A stretch of 64,000 nucleotides of DNA from Cryobacterium shii (lineage in GTDB: Bacteria; Actinomycetota; Actinomycetes; Actinomycetales; Microbacteriaceae), in assembly GCF_004402595.1 (NCBI RefSeq), contig NZ_SOFY01000011.1, positions 181,897 to 245,896 on the forward strand. Direction: 5' to 3'. Positions 26,133 through 36,144 of this stretch are shown in pieces; the first letter of the stretch is position 1, and the number at the start of each line of letters is the position of its first letter. The notes under the pieces were generated by a model. That model did not search any database. It was given only the letters and a program-made list of their open reading frames with translations, and had not been told where the DNA came from. The translations under genes were made by a program, and so were the position numbers.

Positions 26133-28685
26133 ATGGCGGAGACAGGCGGGCTGACCTCGGAGGAAGCCGCACGACGGCTCGCCCAGGACGGCCCGAACCT
26201 GCTCCCCCGACTGGCCCGCCCCTCCCCCCTGCGCGAGCTCGCCCGCCAGTTCACGCACCTGCTCGCGCTCCTGCTCTGGGCGGCCGCCGGGCTCGCCCTC
26301 CTCGCCGGCACGCCCGTGCTGGCCGTCGCCATCGTGGTGGTGATCGTGTTCAACGCCGTCTTCGCGTTCGCCCAGGACTACCGGGCAGACCGGTCCACCG
26401 AGCGGCTGCGGGCACTGTTGCCCAGCAGCACCCGGGTGCGCCGGGACGGCCGCATGCGCACGATCGACCCCGTTGATCTTGTGCGCGATGATGTGGTGCT
26501 GCTCAGCTCCGGCGACCGGATCGCGGCCGACATGGAGCTGACGGAGGCCAACGAGCTCGGCGTGGACGAGTCCGTGGTGACGGGCGAGAGCGAGCCGGTG
26601 CGGCACGACCGAGGAGAGCTCCTCAGCGCGGGCACGTTCGTGGTGCAGGGCGAGGCGGAGGCACGGGTGACCGCCACCGGGGCGACGACGACCCTGGCCG
26701 CCATCTCCGCGCTGGCGCGTTCGGCGACCAGGCCGCCCAGCCCACTGACCCACGCGCTCAACCGGGTGGTGCGGACCGTGGCCGTGTTCGCGGTCACCAC
26801 GGGCGTCGTCCTGGGCATCGCCGGCGTCGTGATCGGGCTCCGGCCGGTCGATGCCTTCCTCTTCGCGGTCGGGGTCGCCGTGGCGCTCGTCCCCGAGGGC
26901 CTCCTGCCCACCGTGACGCTGTCCCTGGCCCGCGGCGCCCAGACCATGGCGCACGAGCAGGCCCTGGTGCGCCGGCTCGACGCCGTGGAGACCCTGGGCG
27001 CGACCACGTTCATCTGCACCGACAAGACCGGCACCCTCACGCAGAACCGGATGTCGGTGGTCGAGATCTGGACCCCCGGGGGCCTGGTGCGGGTGCAGGG
27101 CGACGGCTACGAGCCGACGGCGACCATCACCGGGCCAGCCGAGGCCACGACCCTGCTGCCGGGCCTGGCGGCATCCGCCGTGCTCTGCGTGACCGGACGG
27201 GCCGTGTCGCACGCCGGCAAGTGGCAGGCCGAAGGCAACCCGCTGGACGCCGCGATCTTCGCCCTCGCGATGCGGTGCGGGTGGCAGGACGACCCGAGCC
27301 GGCCCGTGACCCGCCTGCCCTACACGGCGAAACGGATGATGAGCTCCGCCGTGCTGGCCGGCCGGGCCAGCACCATCGGCGCGCCGGAGCGGGTCTTCGA
27401 GCGGTGCTCCCGAGTGCCGGAGGAGGCACACCGCGCGCTGTCGCGGATGACGGCCACCGGCCAGCGCGTGCTGGCGGTGGCGGGACGCCCCTGGTCGGCC
27501 ACCCCGACCGAGGAGGCCGTCGAAACGGACCTGGAGCTGCTCGGCCTGCTCGGCCTGGAAGACCCTCCCCGGCCCGATGTGCACGAGGCGCTGCAGGCCT
27601 GCCGGGACGCGGACATCCGCGTGATCATGGTCACCGGTGACCACCCGAACACGGCCGAGGCGGTGGCGCGGGAGGTCGGCCTGCTGCAACCGGGCGGCGC
27701 CGTCCTGGGCTCGGGGCTTCCCGAGGATGACGCCGAGCTCGGCGAACTGCTCGACCACCGGGCGGGAGCCGTCGTGGCCCGGGTTACGCCCGCGGACAAG
27801 CTCCGCATCACCCGGGTGCTCCGGGAGCGCGGGCACGTGGTGGCGATGACCGGCGACGGCGTCAACGACGCGCCTGCCCTGCGAGAGGCCGACGTCGGGG
27901 TCGCGATGGGCCGGAGCGGCAGCGACGTGGCCCGGGAGGCGGCCGACCTCGTGCTGCTCGACGACCATTTCGGCACCATCGTGACCGCCGTGCGGCTGGG
28001 ACGGGCGACCTTCGCCAACGCGCGTCGCTTCCTCACCTACCACCTCACCGACAACGTCGCCGAGCTTGCGCCGTTCGCGGTCTGGGCGTTGACCGGCGGC
28101 CAGTTCCCCCTGGCGATCGGGGTGCTCCAGGTGCTCGCCCTGGACATCGGCAGCGACATGCTGCCCGCGCTGGCGCTCGGGGTGGAGCCGCCGAGCAAGC
28201 GCGTCATGCTCGGCCCGGTGCGCTCGCGGTCGCTGATCGACCGCCCGCTGGTCTGGCGGGCGTTCGGGGTGCTCGGCCCGGTCGAGGCGGCCGCCTCGCT
28301 CGGCGGGTTTGCCGCGGTGCTGGTGCTGGGCGGCTGGTCGTGGGGGCAGCAGGTCGCACCCGGGCTCCTGGCCGCCGCGTCGGGCACGGCGTTCGCAACG
28401 ATCGTGGTCGCTCAGATGGCGAACGCCTTCGCCTGCCGCAGTGAGGCGATCCCGGCGTGGGGGCTCCCTTTCCTGGGCAACCGTTCCCTACTGGCCGCGG
28501 TCGCCGCCGAACTGCTCCTGCTGCTGGCCTTCCTCGGTATCCCGGCCGCGAGCGGGCTCCTGGGCGGCGGCTGGCCTCCCCCGGCCGCCTGGCTCTTCCC
28601 GCTGGCCGGCGCCGTCCTGGTCATCCTGGCCGACGCCGCCTTCAAAGCCGTGCTCCGACGCCGGCGCCGCGGCCGCGCCGCGTAA
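26133..28685 (+). CDS. P2-type cation-transporting ATPase
   Basis: 850 residues. It has an N-terminal cation ATPase domain (LTSEEAARRLAQDGPNLLPR), actuator TGES (VVTGESEPV), M4 motif VALVPEGLLPTVTLSLARG, phosphorylation motif CTDKTGTLTQN near residue 298 and hinge MTGDGVNDAPAL. The M4 sequence PEGLL-TVT resembles the Na/K-type (P2C-like) branch more than SERCA. The ion is not certain: sodium, potassium or calcium. It follows cls closely. Confidence 0.85.
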   Translation: MAETGGLTSEEAARRLAQDGPNLLPRLARPSPLRELARQFTHLLALLLWAAAGLALLAGTPVLAVAIVVVIVFNAVFAFAQDYRADRSTERLRALLPSSTRVRRDGRMRTIDPVDLVRDDVVLLSSGDRIAADMELTEANELGVDESVVTGESEPVRHDRGELLSAGTFVVQGEAEARVTATGATTTLAAISALARSATRPPSPLTHALNRVVRTVAVFAVTTGVVLGIAGVVIGLRPVDAFLFAVGVAVALVPEGLLPTVTLSLARGAQTMAHEQALVRRLDAVETLGATTFICTDKTGTLTQNRMSVVEIWTPGGLVRVQGDGYEPTATITGPAEATTLLPGLAASAVLCVTGRAVSHAGKWQAEGNPLDAAIFALAMRCGWQDDPSRPVTRLPYTAKRMMSSAVLAGRASTIGAPERVFERCSRVPEEAHRALSRMTATGQRVLAVAGRPWSATPTEEAVETDLELLGLLGLEDPPRPDVHEALQACRDADIRVIMVTGDHPNTAEAVAREVGLLQPGGAVLGSGLPEDDAELGELLDHRAGAVVARVTPADKLRITRVLRERGHVVAMTGDGVNDAPALREADVGVAMGRSGSDVAREAADLVLLDDHFGTIVTAVRLGRATFANARRFLTYHLTDNVAELAPFAVWALTGGQFPLAIGVLQVLALDIGSDMLPALALGVEPPSKRVMLGPVRSRSLIDRPLVWRAFGVLGPVEAAASLGGFAAVLVLGGWSWGQQVAPGLLAAASGTAFATIVVAQMANAFACRSEAIPAWGLPFLGNRSLLAAVAAELLLLLAFLGIPAASGLLGGGWPPPAAWLFPLAGAVLVILADAAFKAVLRRRRRGRAA

Positions 28686-28724
28686 CGGTAGCGCCGGCCG
28701 GTTCCACTAATCCCCGCCAATCCC

Positions 28725-28787
28725 CGCCGAACCGTGACTTCGGACCCTGTTTTTCGTCCGTTCAGGGGCGCTACTCACGGTTCGGCG
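28725..28787. repeat. 13-bp inverted repeat enclosing nested hairpins
   Basis: CGCCGAACCGTGA (28725-28737) and its exact complement TCACGGTTCGGCG (28775-28787) bracket 37 bases that can fold further (CGGAC...GTCCG). It follows the ATPase stop. It is followed by 12-base direct repeats (CTGGCGGCTGGT, twice from 28791) and by the 12-base GCGCGTAACAGA, twice around 28848-28871. It may be a terminator or a REP-like element. It does not share sequence with the 18-nt-arm element family elsewhere in the window. Confidence 0.7.
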
Positions 28788-28901
28788 AGTCTGGCGGCTG
28801 GTCTGGCGGCTGGTCTGGACGGCGGGGCCGGGGAGCCGCGGCGCGTAACAGAGCGCGTAACAGAGCGGGACCGGCGCCGGGGCCTCGGTATTCTTGAGCG
28901 C

Positions 28902-29438
28902 ATGAAGCTGACAGCACTCGCCACCCTGACCCTGGTGGGGGCGCTGGCATTGAGCGGATGCTCCACCAGCCTTCCCGAGACCGGCTCGACCCCGGCCGCC
29001 TCCGCGGCCACGGCCGCGCCCACGGACGGCTCCTGTGCCGGGGTGAGCGTGGTCGTCGACTTCGGCTCCCTCGACGCCGCCCGGATCACGGACTGCGTCG
29101 ACACCGGCGCGGCCGGCACCGTTGCCGCGAGCGAGGTTATGAAGTCGGCCGGCGTGACGACCGAGGGAACCGTGGAGTGGGGCGACCAGGTCGTCTGCCG
29201 CGTCAACGACCGCCCCGCCGCCGCCGAGACCATCGAGATCGACGGAGAGGCCCCCTTCACCGAAGCCTGCCAGTCCATGCCGGCGGCCGCCGCCTACTGG
29301 GCGCTCTGGGTCAAGCCCACCGCAGACGCCTCCTGGGAGTACGCGTCGGAGGGTCTCGGCAGCCTCAAGCTGGAGCCGGGCCAGTCCGTCGGCCTCGTCT
29401 TCACGACCGGCACCGAGACACCCACGCCCGGCAGCTGA
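28902..29438 (+). CDS. lipoprotein with DUF4430 / transcobalamin C-terminal-like domain
   Basis: 178 residues from ATG at 28902. The lipobox is LSGCS (Cys20), followed by a Thr/Ala/Ser/Pro linker. The C-terminal part has AASEVMKSAGV, VVCRVNDRP and AAYWALWVKPTADASWEYAS near residues 128-147, then a Gly-rich strand. This matches DUF4430, the transcobalamin-like C-terminal fold. Its stop overlaps the start of the ECF ATPase gene, so it is probably a surface partner of that transporter. Binding of a corrinoid is an inference from fold and from the adjacent B12-dependent metH. Confidence 0.7.
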   Translation: MKLTALATLTLVGALALSGCSTSLPETGSTPAASAATAAPTDGSCAGVSVVVDFGSLDAARITDCVDTGAAGTVAASEVMKSAGVTTEGTVEWGDQVVCRVNDRPAAAETIEIDGEAPFTEACQSMPAAAAYWALWVKPTADASWEYASEGLGSLKLEPGQSVGLVFTTGTETPTPGS

Positions 29439-31426
29439 TGTTGCGGCTCCGCATGGCCCCCCTGCGCTCCGCGGCGTTGCTCGCGGTCGCGTTCGTGGCC
29501 CTGCGGGTCGTCTACCGGGTCGTCTTCGGCGGGGCATCCGGCGGCGGCGCGGTGCTGCTCGACCTGCCGCGCATTCCGCTCGGCGGGCCGTTCGCGCACA
29601 TCGCGCTGCTCGGCCCCGTCAGCACGGGGGGCCTCTGGAACGCGGCTCAGAGCGCGCTGCCCTTCTCCGCCGTCATCCTCGCGTTCGGTGTGCTGAACGC
29701 CGTCGTCGACGTGCGGCGCTTCTTCGCCCGAGGCGCCGCCCGGGGCCCGCTGCGCGCCCTGTCCCGGTCGCTCGTGATCGCGTGGGCCACGTTCCCGGCG
29801 CTGATCGCCTCGGTGCGGCGCGTTCACACCGCCAGTGCGCTCCGCGGCGAACGGTCGATCCCGGCACTGCTCGTGCCCGTCTTCGAACAAACCGTGGAGC
29901 GGGCGCTCTGCCTGGCCGCGTCGATGGAGTCCCGCGGGTTCGCCGCCGCCCGCACCGCCCCCGGCGTCTGCCAGCGGCCGGTGGTGATGACGGATGCCGC
30001 GCTCGGCTTCGCGGGCGGCGGCTGGCAGCTGGAGGGCCTCACCCTGAGCCTCGCTCCCGGCACGCTGACCGTGATCACCGGGTCGACCGGATCGGGCAAG
30101 ACCAGCCTTCTGCACAGCATGAGCGGACTCTTCCAGCACTTCCACGACGGCGGCCAGCACGGAGTGATCGAGGTGGGCGGCCTGGACCGCGCGGCCACTC
30201 CCCCCCGCGAAACGGCCGGCTTCGTCGGGCTCGTCTCCCAGAACGTGCGGCTCTCCTTCGTGGCCGAGACCGTGCGGGACGAGATCGGATTCGCCCTGAC
30301 CGTGCGGGGCGTCGCCGCCGTGATCGTGGAGCAGCGCGTGCACGAGGTGGCCGCGCAGCTGCAGATCGAGCACCTGCAGGGCCGCACCGTGGAGGCGCTG
30401 TCCGCCGGCGAGGCCAGCCTGGTGGCCATCGGCGCCGCCCTGATCTCCCAACCGATCCTGCTGCTCGTGGACGAGCCCCTCGCCGACCTGGACGCCCCGG
30501 CGCGAGGGCGGGTGGTGCGGGTACTCGACCGGCTGGCCCACGAGGCGCAGGTGTGCGTCGTGGTCGCCGAGCACAACACCCGCGAATGGGAGAGCGCAGC
30601 GGATGCCTGGCTCGAGATCCGCGGAACAGACGTGCGCACCCTCGGCCCCGGTGAGCGTCCGAGCGCGCTGATCGCGGCGGAACGGGCGGCGCGGACGACA
30701 GCGCGACCCGCGACCCCAGCCGGACCTGCGGGGCCGCTCGCCGGCATCCGTCATCTCACGGTTCTGCACGGGACCGAACTGGCGGTCGATGACGTCTCGT
30801 TCGAGCTCGCGGCCGGCGACCGGGTGGCCCTCGAGGGCCGGAACGGCGCGGGCAAGAGCAGCCTGCTCCGCGCGATCGCGCTGCCCTCGGCCCGCGGGAG
30901 CGTGCTGGTGGCCGGGCAGGACGTCTCCTTGCTGCGTGCGGGAGCCCGGCGCGCGTTCGTGGCCCTGGTGCCGGAGAACTTCGACGATCTGCTCTTCGCC
31001 GTGACCGTGGCCGAGGAGTGCAGCCGGGCGGACCGCCAGCTGAAGCCGGGCAACGGGCCCGGGACCGCTGCCCGTTTCGCGGACCTGCTCGGGCTCGGTG
31101 CCGGGATCGGGGCCGGTGCCAACGCCGGTGCGGCGCACCTGATGCAGCAGCATCCGCGGGATCTCTCGGCGGGCGAACGCCTCTGCCTGGTGATGGCGAT
31201 CCAGCTGGCCGCCGGCCCCAGGGTGCTGCTGGTGGACGAGCCGACGCGCGGGCTGGATCCGCGTGCGCGGGAGCTCGTGGGTTCCGCGCTGGTCCGCGCC
31301 TCGAGTGACGCCTCGGCGGTGCTGTTCGCCACCCACGACCGCGACTTCGCCCGGTCCCTGGCCACGAAGACGCTCGTGATGGCCGCCGGCCGGCTCACCA
31401 CCGAACCGGCGCTGGTGAGGCCCTGA
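29438..31426 (+). CDS. ECF transporter fusion: EcfT-like membrane part plus two ATPase domains
   Basis: 662 residues from ATG at 29438. Residues about 1-175 form three hydrophobic segments and a coupling-helix region (RVHTASALRGERSIPALLVP, ERALCLAASMESRGF) typical of EcfT. Two ABC ATPase domains follow: Walker A GSTGSGKTS (about 214) with LSAGEAS and LLLVDEPLADLD, then GRNGAGKSS (about 467) with LSAGERLCL and LLVDEPTRGLD. One polypeptide thus supplies energising module T-A-A'. The T part is shorter than stand-alone EcfT. The S component gene starts on its stop codon. Confidence 0.85.
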   Translation: MLRLRMAPLRSAALLAVAFVALRVVYRVVFGGASGGGAVLLDLPRIPLGGPFAHIALLGPVSTGGLWNAAQSALPFSAVILAFGVLNAVVDVRRFFARGAARGPLRALSRSLVIAWATFPALIASVRRVHTASALRGERSIPALLVPVFEQTVERALCLAASMESRGFAAARTAPGVCQRPVVMTDAALGFAGGGWQLEGLTLSLAPGTLTVITGSTGSGKTSLLHSMSGLFQHFHDGGQHGVIEVGGLDRAATPPRETAGFVGLVSQNVRLSFVAETVRDEIGFALTVRGVAAVIVEQRVHEVAAQLQIEHLQGRTVEALSAGEASLVAIGAALISQPILLLVDEPLADLDAPARGRVVRVLDRLAHEAQVCVVVAEHNTREWESAADAWLEIRGTDVRTLGPGERPSALIAAERAARTTARPATPAGPAGPLAGIRHLTVLHGTELAVDDVSFELAAGDRVALEGRNGAGKSSLLRAIALPSARGSVLVAGQDVSLLRAGARRAFVALVPENFDDLLFAVTVAEECSRADRQLKPGNGPGTAARFADLLGLGAGIGAGANAGAAHLMQQHPRDLSAGERLCLVMAIQLAAGPRVLLVDEPTRGLDPRARELVGSALVRASSDASAVLFATHDRDFARSLATKTLVMAAGRLTTEPALVRP

Positions 31427-32334
31427 TGCGTGCGCGGTGGACGTCCTGGCTGCTCGCGGGCGGCAGCCTCCTGGCCGCGGCGGGTTTCGCCTGGCCGTTC
31501 TTCGCGTCGGCGCTGCCGGAGGACGCCAGGGCCGCGGCCCCGATCGTGGCGTTCGCGCTCGTTCCGGCTCTGATCGTGGCCCTCGCACTCACGCTCGACC
31601 GGGAGATGTACACGGCCAAGACCGTGGCCCTGCTCGGGGTGCTCTCGGCGGTCGGCGCCGCGGTGCGCATCGCGGGAACCGGGGTGGGCGGCGTCGAGGC
31701 GGTGTTCATCCTGCTGATCCTGGCCGGGCGCGCCTACGGAGCCCGGTTCGGGTTCCTGCTCGGCCTGCTCACCATCGCGGTGTCCTCGGCACTGTGGGGC
31801 GGGTTCGGCCCGTGGACCCCGTTCCAGATGTTCGCCTGCGGCTGGGTGGGGGCCGGGGCGGCGCTGCTGCCGCGCATCCGTACGCCACGGATCGGCACCC
31901 CGCGGAACGGCACCGCCCGGCTCGAGATAGCCATGCTCGTGGCCTACGGCATCGCCTCGTCGTACCTGTTCGGGCTGGTGATGAACCTCTGGTTCTGGCC
32001 CTTCGCCGTGGGCTCGGGCACCGACATCTCCTATGCGGCGGATGCCCCGCTCGGCGAGAACCTCGCCTCCTTCGCGCTCTACACGCTGGTGACCTCGACG
32101 CTCACCTGGGACACCGTTCGTGCCATCACCACCACGATCGGCATCGTGCTGGTGGGCCCGGCCGCACTGGCCGCCCTGCGCCGGGCGAAGCTGGGCAAGC
32201 CGGGCAGGCCCGGCAGGCTCGTCACACCGAGAAGTACTTCGCTTCCGGGTGGTGGAACACGAACGCATCCGTCGACTGCTCCGGGTGCAGCTGCAGCTCC
32301 TCCGACAGCACCACGCCCATCCGCTCGGGCCTGA
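31426..32334 (+). CDS. ECF transporter S component (substrate-binding membrane protein)
   Basis: 302 residues with about seven membrane helices, for example AAPIVAFALVPALIVALALT, AVFILLILAGRAYGARFGFL and LGLLTIAVSSALWGGFGPWT. The GARFGFLLGLLTIAVSS-like and FGPWTPFQM segments resemble the ECF S-component family. The C-terminal 35 residues (from about [11 protein letters not shown]) are Pro/Ala/Thr-rich and are encoded within the 3' end of convergent metH, a 113-base overlap. With the fused ECF module and DUF4430 lipoprotein it forms a complete uptake system. The vitamin is unproven; cobalamin is a reasonable guess from context. Confidence 0.8.
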   Translation: MRARWTSWLLAGGSLLAAAGFAWPFFASALPEDARAAAPIVAFALVPALIVALALTLDREMYTAKTVALLGVLSAVGAAVRIAGTGVGGVEAVFILLILAGRAYGARFGFLLGLLTIAVSSALWGGFGPWTPFQMFACGWVGAGAALLPRIRTPRIGTPRNGTARLEIAMLVAYGIASSYLFGLVMNLWFWPFAVGSGTDISYAADAPLGENLASFALYTLVTSTLTWDTVRAITTTIGIVLVGPAALAALRRAKLGKPGRPGRLVTPRSTSLPGGGTRTHPSTAPGAAAAPPTAPRPSARA

Positions 32335-35300
32335 GCAACTGGACCACCTTGCGGCGGTCCTCCATCTCGGGGCAGGCCGGGTAGCCCAGCGAGAAGCGGG
32401 CGCCGCGGTACTCGAGCTTGAACATACCGGCCAGCTCGGCCGGGTCTTCGGCGCCCAGGCCGAGTTCGCCCCGCACCCGGGAGTGCCAGTACTCGGCGAG
32501 GGCCTCGGTCAGCTGCATGGTCAGGCCGTTGAGTTCCATGTAGTCGCGGTATTTGTTCTCGGCGAACAGCTTCGCGGTGACCGTGTCGACGTTCGCGCCG
32601 GCCGTGACCAGCTGGAGGGCGACGACATCCGTCTGCCCGGAACCCTGCGGGCGCACGAAGTCGGCCAGGCACAGGTGCCGGTCGCGGCGCTGGCGGGGGA
32701 AGGCGAAGCGCAGTCGCTCGGAGCCCACCGGGCCGCCGGAGCCGCCGTCGGGCGCGAGCAGACCGGGCACGCCCAGCACGCCGGACGGGTCGTCGCCGTG
32801 GTGCAGCACGACCAGGTCGTTGCCCTCGCTGAAGGCGGGGAAGTAGCCGTAGGCGACGGAGGCGTCGAGGATCCCCTCGGCGAGGATGCGATCGAGCCAG
32901 TAGCGCAGCCGGGGCCGGCCCTCGGTGTCGACCAGGTGCTGGTAGCTCGCGCCGTCTTCCCCGCGGCTGGGCTTCAGGCCCCACTGCCCCATGAACGTCG
33001 CCCGCTCGTCGAGGAACGCGGAGTACTCGGCCAGCGCGATCCCCTTGACGATGCGGGTGCCCCAGAACGGCGGCACGGGCACCGGGTTGTCGGCGGCCAC
33101 GTCGGAGCGGGCCGGCATCGCGTCCGGCTCGGTCACGGTCAGCAGGCTGCGCTTGTGGATGCGTTTCTTCAGGGGCGGCAGGCCGACGGATGCCGGGTCG
33201 GCGCCGCGTGCGACGGCGACCAGCGGTTCCATCAGGGCCAGGCCCTCAAAGGCGTCCCGCGCGTAGCGCACGGTGCCCTCGAACAGTCCCGCGAGGTCTT
33301 CCTCGACGTAGGCCCGGGTGAGGGCCGCGCCGCCGAGGATCACGGGCCACTTGCCGGCCAGGCCGCGGGAATTGAGCTCGAGCAGGTTCTCCTTCATCAC
33401 CACGGTGGACTTGACCAGCAGCCCGCTCATGCCGATCACGTCTGCATTGCGCTCCTCAGCGGCCTGGATGATCTCGTTGATGGTCTTCTTGATGCCGATG
33501 TTGATCACGTCGTAGCCGTTGTTGGTGAGGATGATGTCGACGAGGTTCTTGCCGATGTCGTGCACGTCGCCGCGCACCGTGGCCAAAACCATCGTGCCTT
33601 TGCCGGCTGCCTCGGTCTTCTCCATGTGGGGTTCCAGCAGCGCGACCGCGGTCTTCATCACCTCGGCGGACTGCAGCACGAACGGCAGCTGCATCTCGCC
33701 GCTGCCGAACCGGGCGCCCACCACCTGCATGCCCGCCAGCAGGTGCACGTTGACGATGTCGAGGGCGCTGAGGCCGCCGGCCCGCGCCAGGTCGAGGTCA
33801 CCCTCCAGCCCCTTAGCTTCGCCGTCGATGATGCGGCGTTCGAGGCGTTCGCCCACCGGCAGGGCCGCGAGCTCGGCGGCGCGCTCGTCCTTCAGCGCGG
33901 CGGAGTCGACCCCGGCGAACAGGTCGAGCAGGGCGGCCAGCGGGTCGTAGGTGAGGTTGCCCTCGGCGTCGTACTCGCGGCGGTCCCAGACGAGGTCGAG
34001 CGCCACCTTGCGCCGGTCGTCCGGCACGGAGGCCAGGGGCACGATCTTGGCGGAGTTGACGATCGCGGAGTCGAGTCCGGCCTCGGCGGCCTCGTGCAGG
34101 AACACCGAGTTGAGCACCGACCGGGCCGCGGGGTTCAGCCCGAAGGACACGTTCGAGACGCCAAGCGTGGTGTGGATGCCGGGATAGAGGGCCTTGATCC
34201 GGCGGATCGCCTCGATCGTCTCGATCCCGTCCCGGCGGGTCTCCTCCTGGCCGGTGGCGATCGGGAAGGTGAGGGCGTCGACGATGATGTCCTCGACCCG
34301 CATCCCCCACTCGGTGACGAGGGTCTCGACCAGCCGGGTGGCGATGCGCACCTTGTGCTCCGCGGTGCGGGCCTGTCCCTCCTCGTCGATGGTCAGTGCG
34401 ATCACGGCCGCGCCGTGCTCCTTGACCAGCGGCATGATCCGGCCGAAGCGTGAGCCTATGCCCTCGCCGTCCTCAAAGTTGACGGAGTTGACGACCGGGC
34501 GGCCGCCGATCAACTCCATCCCGGCCTGCAGCACCGCGGGCTCGGTGGAGTCGACCACGAGCGGGAGGGTGGACGCGCTGGCAAGCCGGGACACGACCTG
34601 GCGGATGTCGGCGACGCCGTCTCGGCCGACGTAGTCGATGCATACGTCGAGCAGGTGGGCGCCGTCGCGCACCTGGGCCCGGGCGATGTCGACGCAGTCG
34701 TCCCAGCGCTCCTCGAGCATGGCGTCCCGGAACGCCCGCGACCCGTTGGCGTTGGTGCGTTCCCCGATCGCGAGGAAGGCGCTGTCCTGATCGAAGCTGA
34801 CGTGCTGGTAGAGGCTGGCGACGCCGGGATCCTCCTCGACCTTGCGGGCGGGCACGGGGGTGCCGCGCAACCGGTCGACGACGGCCTTCATGTGCGCGGG
34901 GGTGGTGCCGCAGCATCCGCCGACCAGGCCCAGGCCGAACTCCTTCACGAACTGTTCGTGTGCGGTGGCCAGCTGCTCCGGGGTGAGCGGGTAGCTCGCA
35001 CCGGTGGCGGTCAGCATCGGCAGGCCCGCGTTGGGCATACACATCACGGGCACGTGCGAGTACCGGGAGAGGTGACGGAGGTGCTCGCTCATCTCGGTCG
35101 GGCCGGTGGCGCAGTTGAGGCCGATGGCGTCGATGCCGAGCGGTTCGAGGGCGGTGAGGGCGGCGCCGATCTCGCTGCCCATCAGCATGGTTCCCGTCGT
35201 CTCGACCGTCACCTCCACGAAGATCGGCAGACGGATGCCCGTCTCACTGATCGCCTGCTTGCATCCGTTCACCGCGGATTTGGTCTGCAGCAGGTCCTGC

Positions 35301-35884
35301 GAGGTCTCGATCAGGAAGGCGTCGGCGCCGCCGCGGATGAGGCCGATCGCCTGCTCGGCGAAGGTCGCCTTGAGGTGGGAGTAGGTGGTGTGGCCGAGGC
35401 TGGGCAGTTTGGTGCCGGGGCCCATCGAACCGAGGACCCAGCGCATCCGTCCGTCGCGGGCCTCGTAGGCCTCGACGCTCCGACGGGCGATTTCCGCTCC
35501 CAGACGCGCGAGCTCCTCGATCCGGTCTTCGATTCCGTAGTCGGAGAGGTTCGACCAGTTCGCGCCGAAGGTGTTGCTCTCCACCGCGTCGACGCCGGTG
35601 TCGAGGTAGGCACCGTGGATGGCCTCGATCATGTCGGGGCGGCTGACATTGAGGATCTCATTGCAGCCCTCGAGCTGCTGGTAGTCCTCGAGGGTGGGGT
35701 TGTGCTCCTGCAGCATCGTGCCCATGGCGCCGTCGGCGATGACGACGCGCTCCGTCAGGGCATCGATCAGCGCCTGCGCCCGGGCCGGCGTCACCGCATC
35801 CGTGGCCCCCGCGCCATCCGCGTCGGCCGGCGACCGTCCGGCTTCGGGGCGTGTGACGGCGTCGTGTGCACGGGGTTCGGTCAT
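32222..35884 (-). CDS. metH: cobalamin-dependent methionine synthase
   Basis: 1220 residues, full-length for the family. Domain order is homocysteine-binding ([12 protein letters not shown]; zinc ligands in [12 protein letters not shown] near residue 325), pterin-binding (about 360-630, [11 protein letters not shown]), cap and cobalamin-binding with the axial His775 in GDVHDIGKN, and C-terminal activation domain ending near the stop ([20 protein letters not shown]). It methylates homocysteine using 5-methyl-tetrahydrofolate in the cytoplasm. An extra 30-residue N-terminal stretch precedes the first domain. No B12-box is visible upstream. The 3' end overlaps the convergent ECF S gene. Confidence 0.96.
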   Translation of the reverse strand: MTEPRAHDAVTRPEAGRSPADADGAGATDAVTPARAQALIDALTERVVIADGAMGTMLQEHNPTLEDYQQLEGCNEILNVSRPDMIEAIHGAYLDTGVDAVESNTFGANWSNLSDYGIEDRIEELARLGAEIARRSVEAYEARDGRMRWVLGSMGPGTKLPSLGHTTYSHLKATFAEQAIGLIRGGADAFLIETSQDLLQTKSAVNGCKQAISETGIRLPIFVEVTVETTGTMLMGSEIGAALTALEPLGIDAIGLNCATGPTEMSEHLRHLSRYSHVPVMCMPNAGLPMLTATGASYPLTPEQLATAHEQFVKEFGLGLVGGCCGTTPAHMKAVVDRLRGTPVPARKVEEDPGVASLYQHVSFDQDSAFLAIGERTNANGSRAFRDAMLEERWDDCVDIARAQVRDGAHLLDVCIDYVGRDGVADIRQVVSRLASASTLPLVVDSTEPAVLQAGMELIGGRPVVNSVNFEDGEGIGSRFGRIMPLVKEHGAAVIALTIDEEGQARTAEHKVRIATRLVETLVTEWGMRVEDIIVDALTFPIATGQEETRRDGIETIEAIRRIKALYPGIHTTLGVSNVSFGLNPAARSVLNSVFLHEAAEAGLDSAIVNSAKIVPLASVPDDRRKVALDLVWDRREYDAEGNLTYDPLAALLDLFAGVDSAALKDERAAELAALPVGERLERRIIDGEAKGLEGDLDLARAGGLSALDIVNVHLLAGMQVVGARFGSGEMQLPFVLQSAEVMKTAVALLEPHMEKTEAAGKGTMVLATVRGDVHDIGKNLVDIILTNNGYDVINIGIKKTINEIIQAAEERNADVIGMSGLLVKSTVVMKENLLELNSRGLAGKWPVILGGAALTRAYVEEDLAGLFEGTVRYARDAFEGLALMEPLVAVARGADPASVGLPPLKKRIHKRSLLTVTEPDAMPARSDVAADNPVPVPPFWGTRIVKGIALAEYSAFLDERATFMGQWGLKPSRGEDGASYQHLVDTEGRPRLRYWLDRILAEGILDASVAYGYFPAFSEGNDLVVLHHGDDPSGVLGVPGLLAPDGGSGGPVGSERLRFAFPRQRRDRHLCLADFVRPQGSGQTDVVALQLVTAGANVDTVTAKLFAENKYRDYMELNGLTMQLTEALAEYWHSRVRGELGLGAEDPAELAGMFKLEYRGARFSLGYPACPEMEDRRKVVQLLRPERMGVVLSEELQLHPEQSTDAFVFHHPEAKYFSV

Positions 35885-36144
35885 CCGGCCAGTTTAGAGG
35901 CGGGGCAGGCTGCCGTTTCCCGTGTTACGCCGGGCTCCTTCGACCTCTGGGCCTCGTGGACACTCCCCCCGGCCGCACCGAAAGTCCACCTGTTTTGCAG
36001 CTTCCAAGGCGAGTACCGTGGCAGGCAGAGAGGAGATCCGGGCGCGCACGAGTACTGTCGGCGGCCCGCGATCGGCTCTCACGGCCCGACTGCGGAAGGG
36101 ACTTTCGCGGCGGGGAACTCGATCCCCCGAGGAGAGCAATCCAG

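Noticed and set aside
24606..28043. A 1145-codon open frame on the minus strand
   Set aside because: It is the complement of cls and the P-type ATPase, both with all catalytic motifs. The minus frame is low-complexity Arg/Gly/His.
32120..34453. A 777-codon + strand frame
   Set aside because: It is antisense to metH, whose domains are complete. Composition is typical of a shadow frame.
35885..36144. Cobalamin riboswitch before metH
   Set aside because: No B12-box-like conserved core was seen on the minus strand in this 260-base gap.
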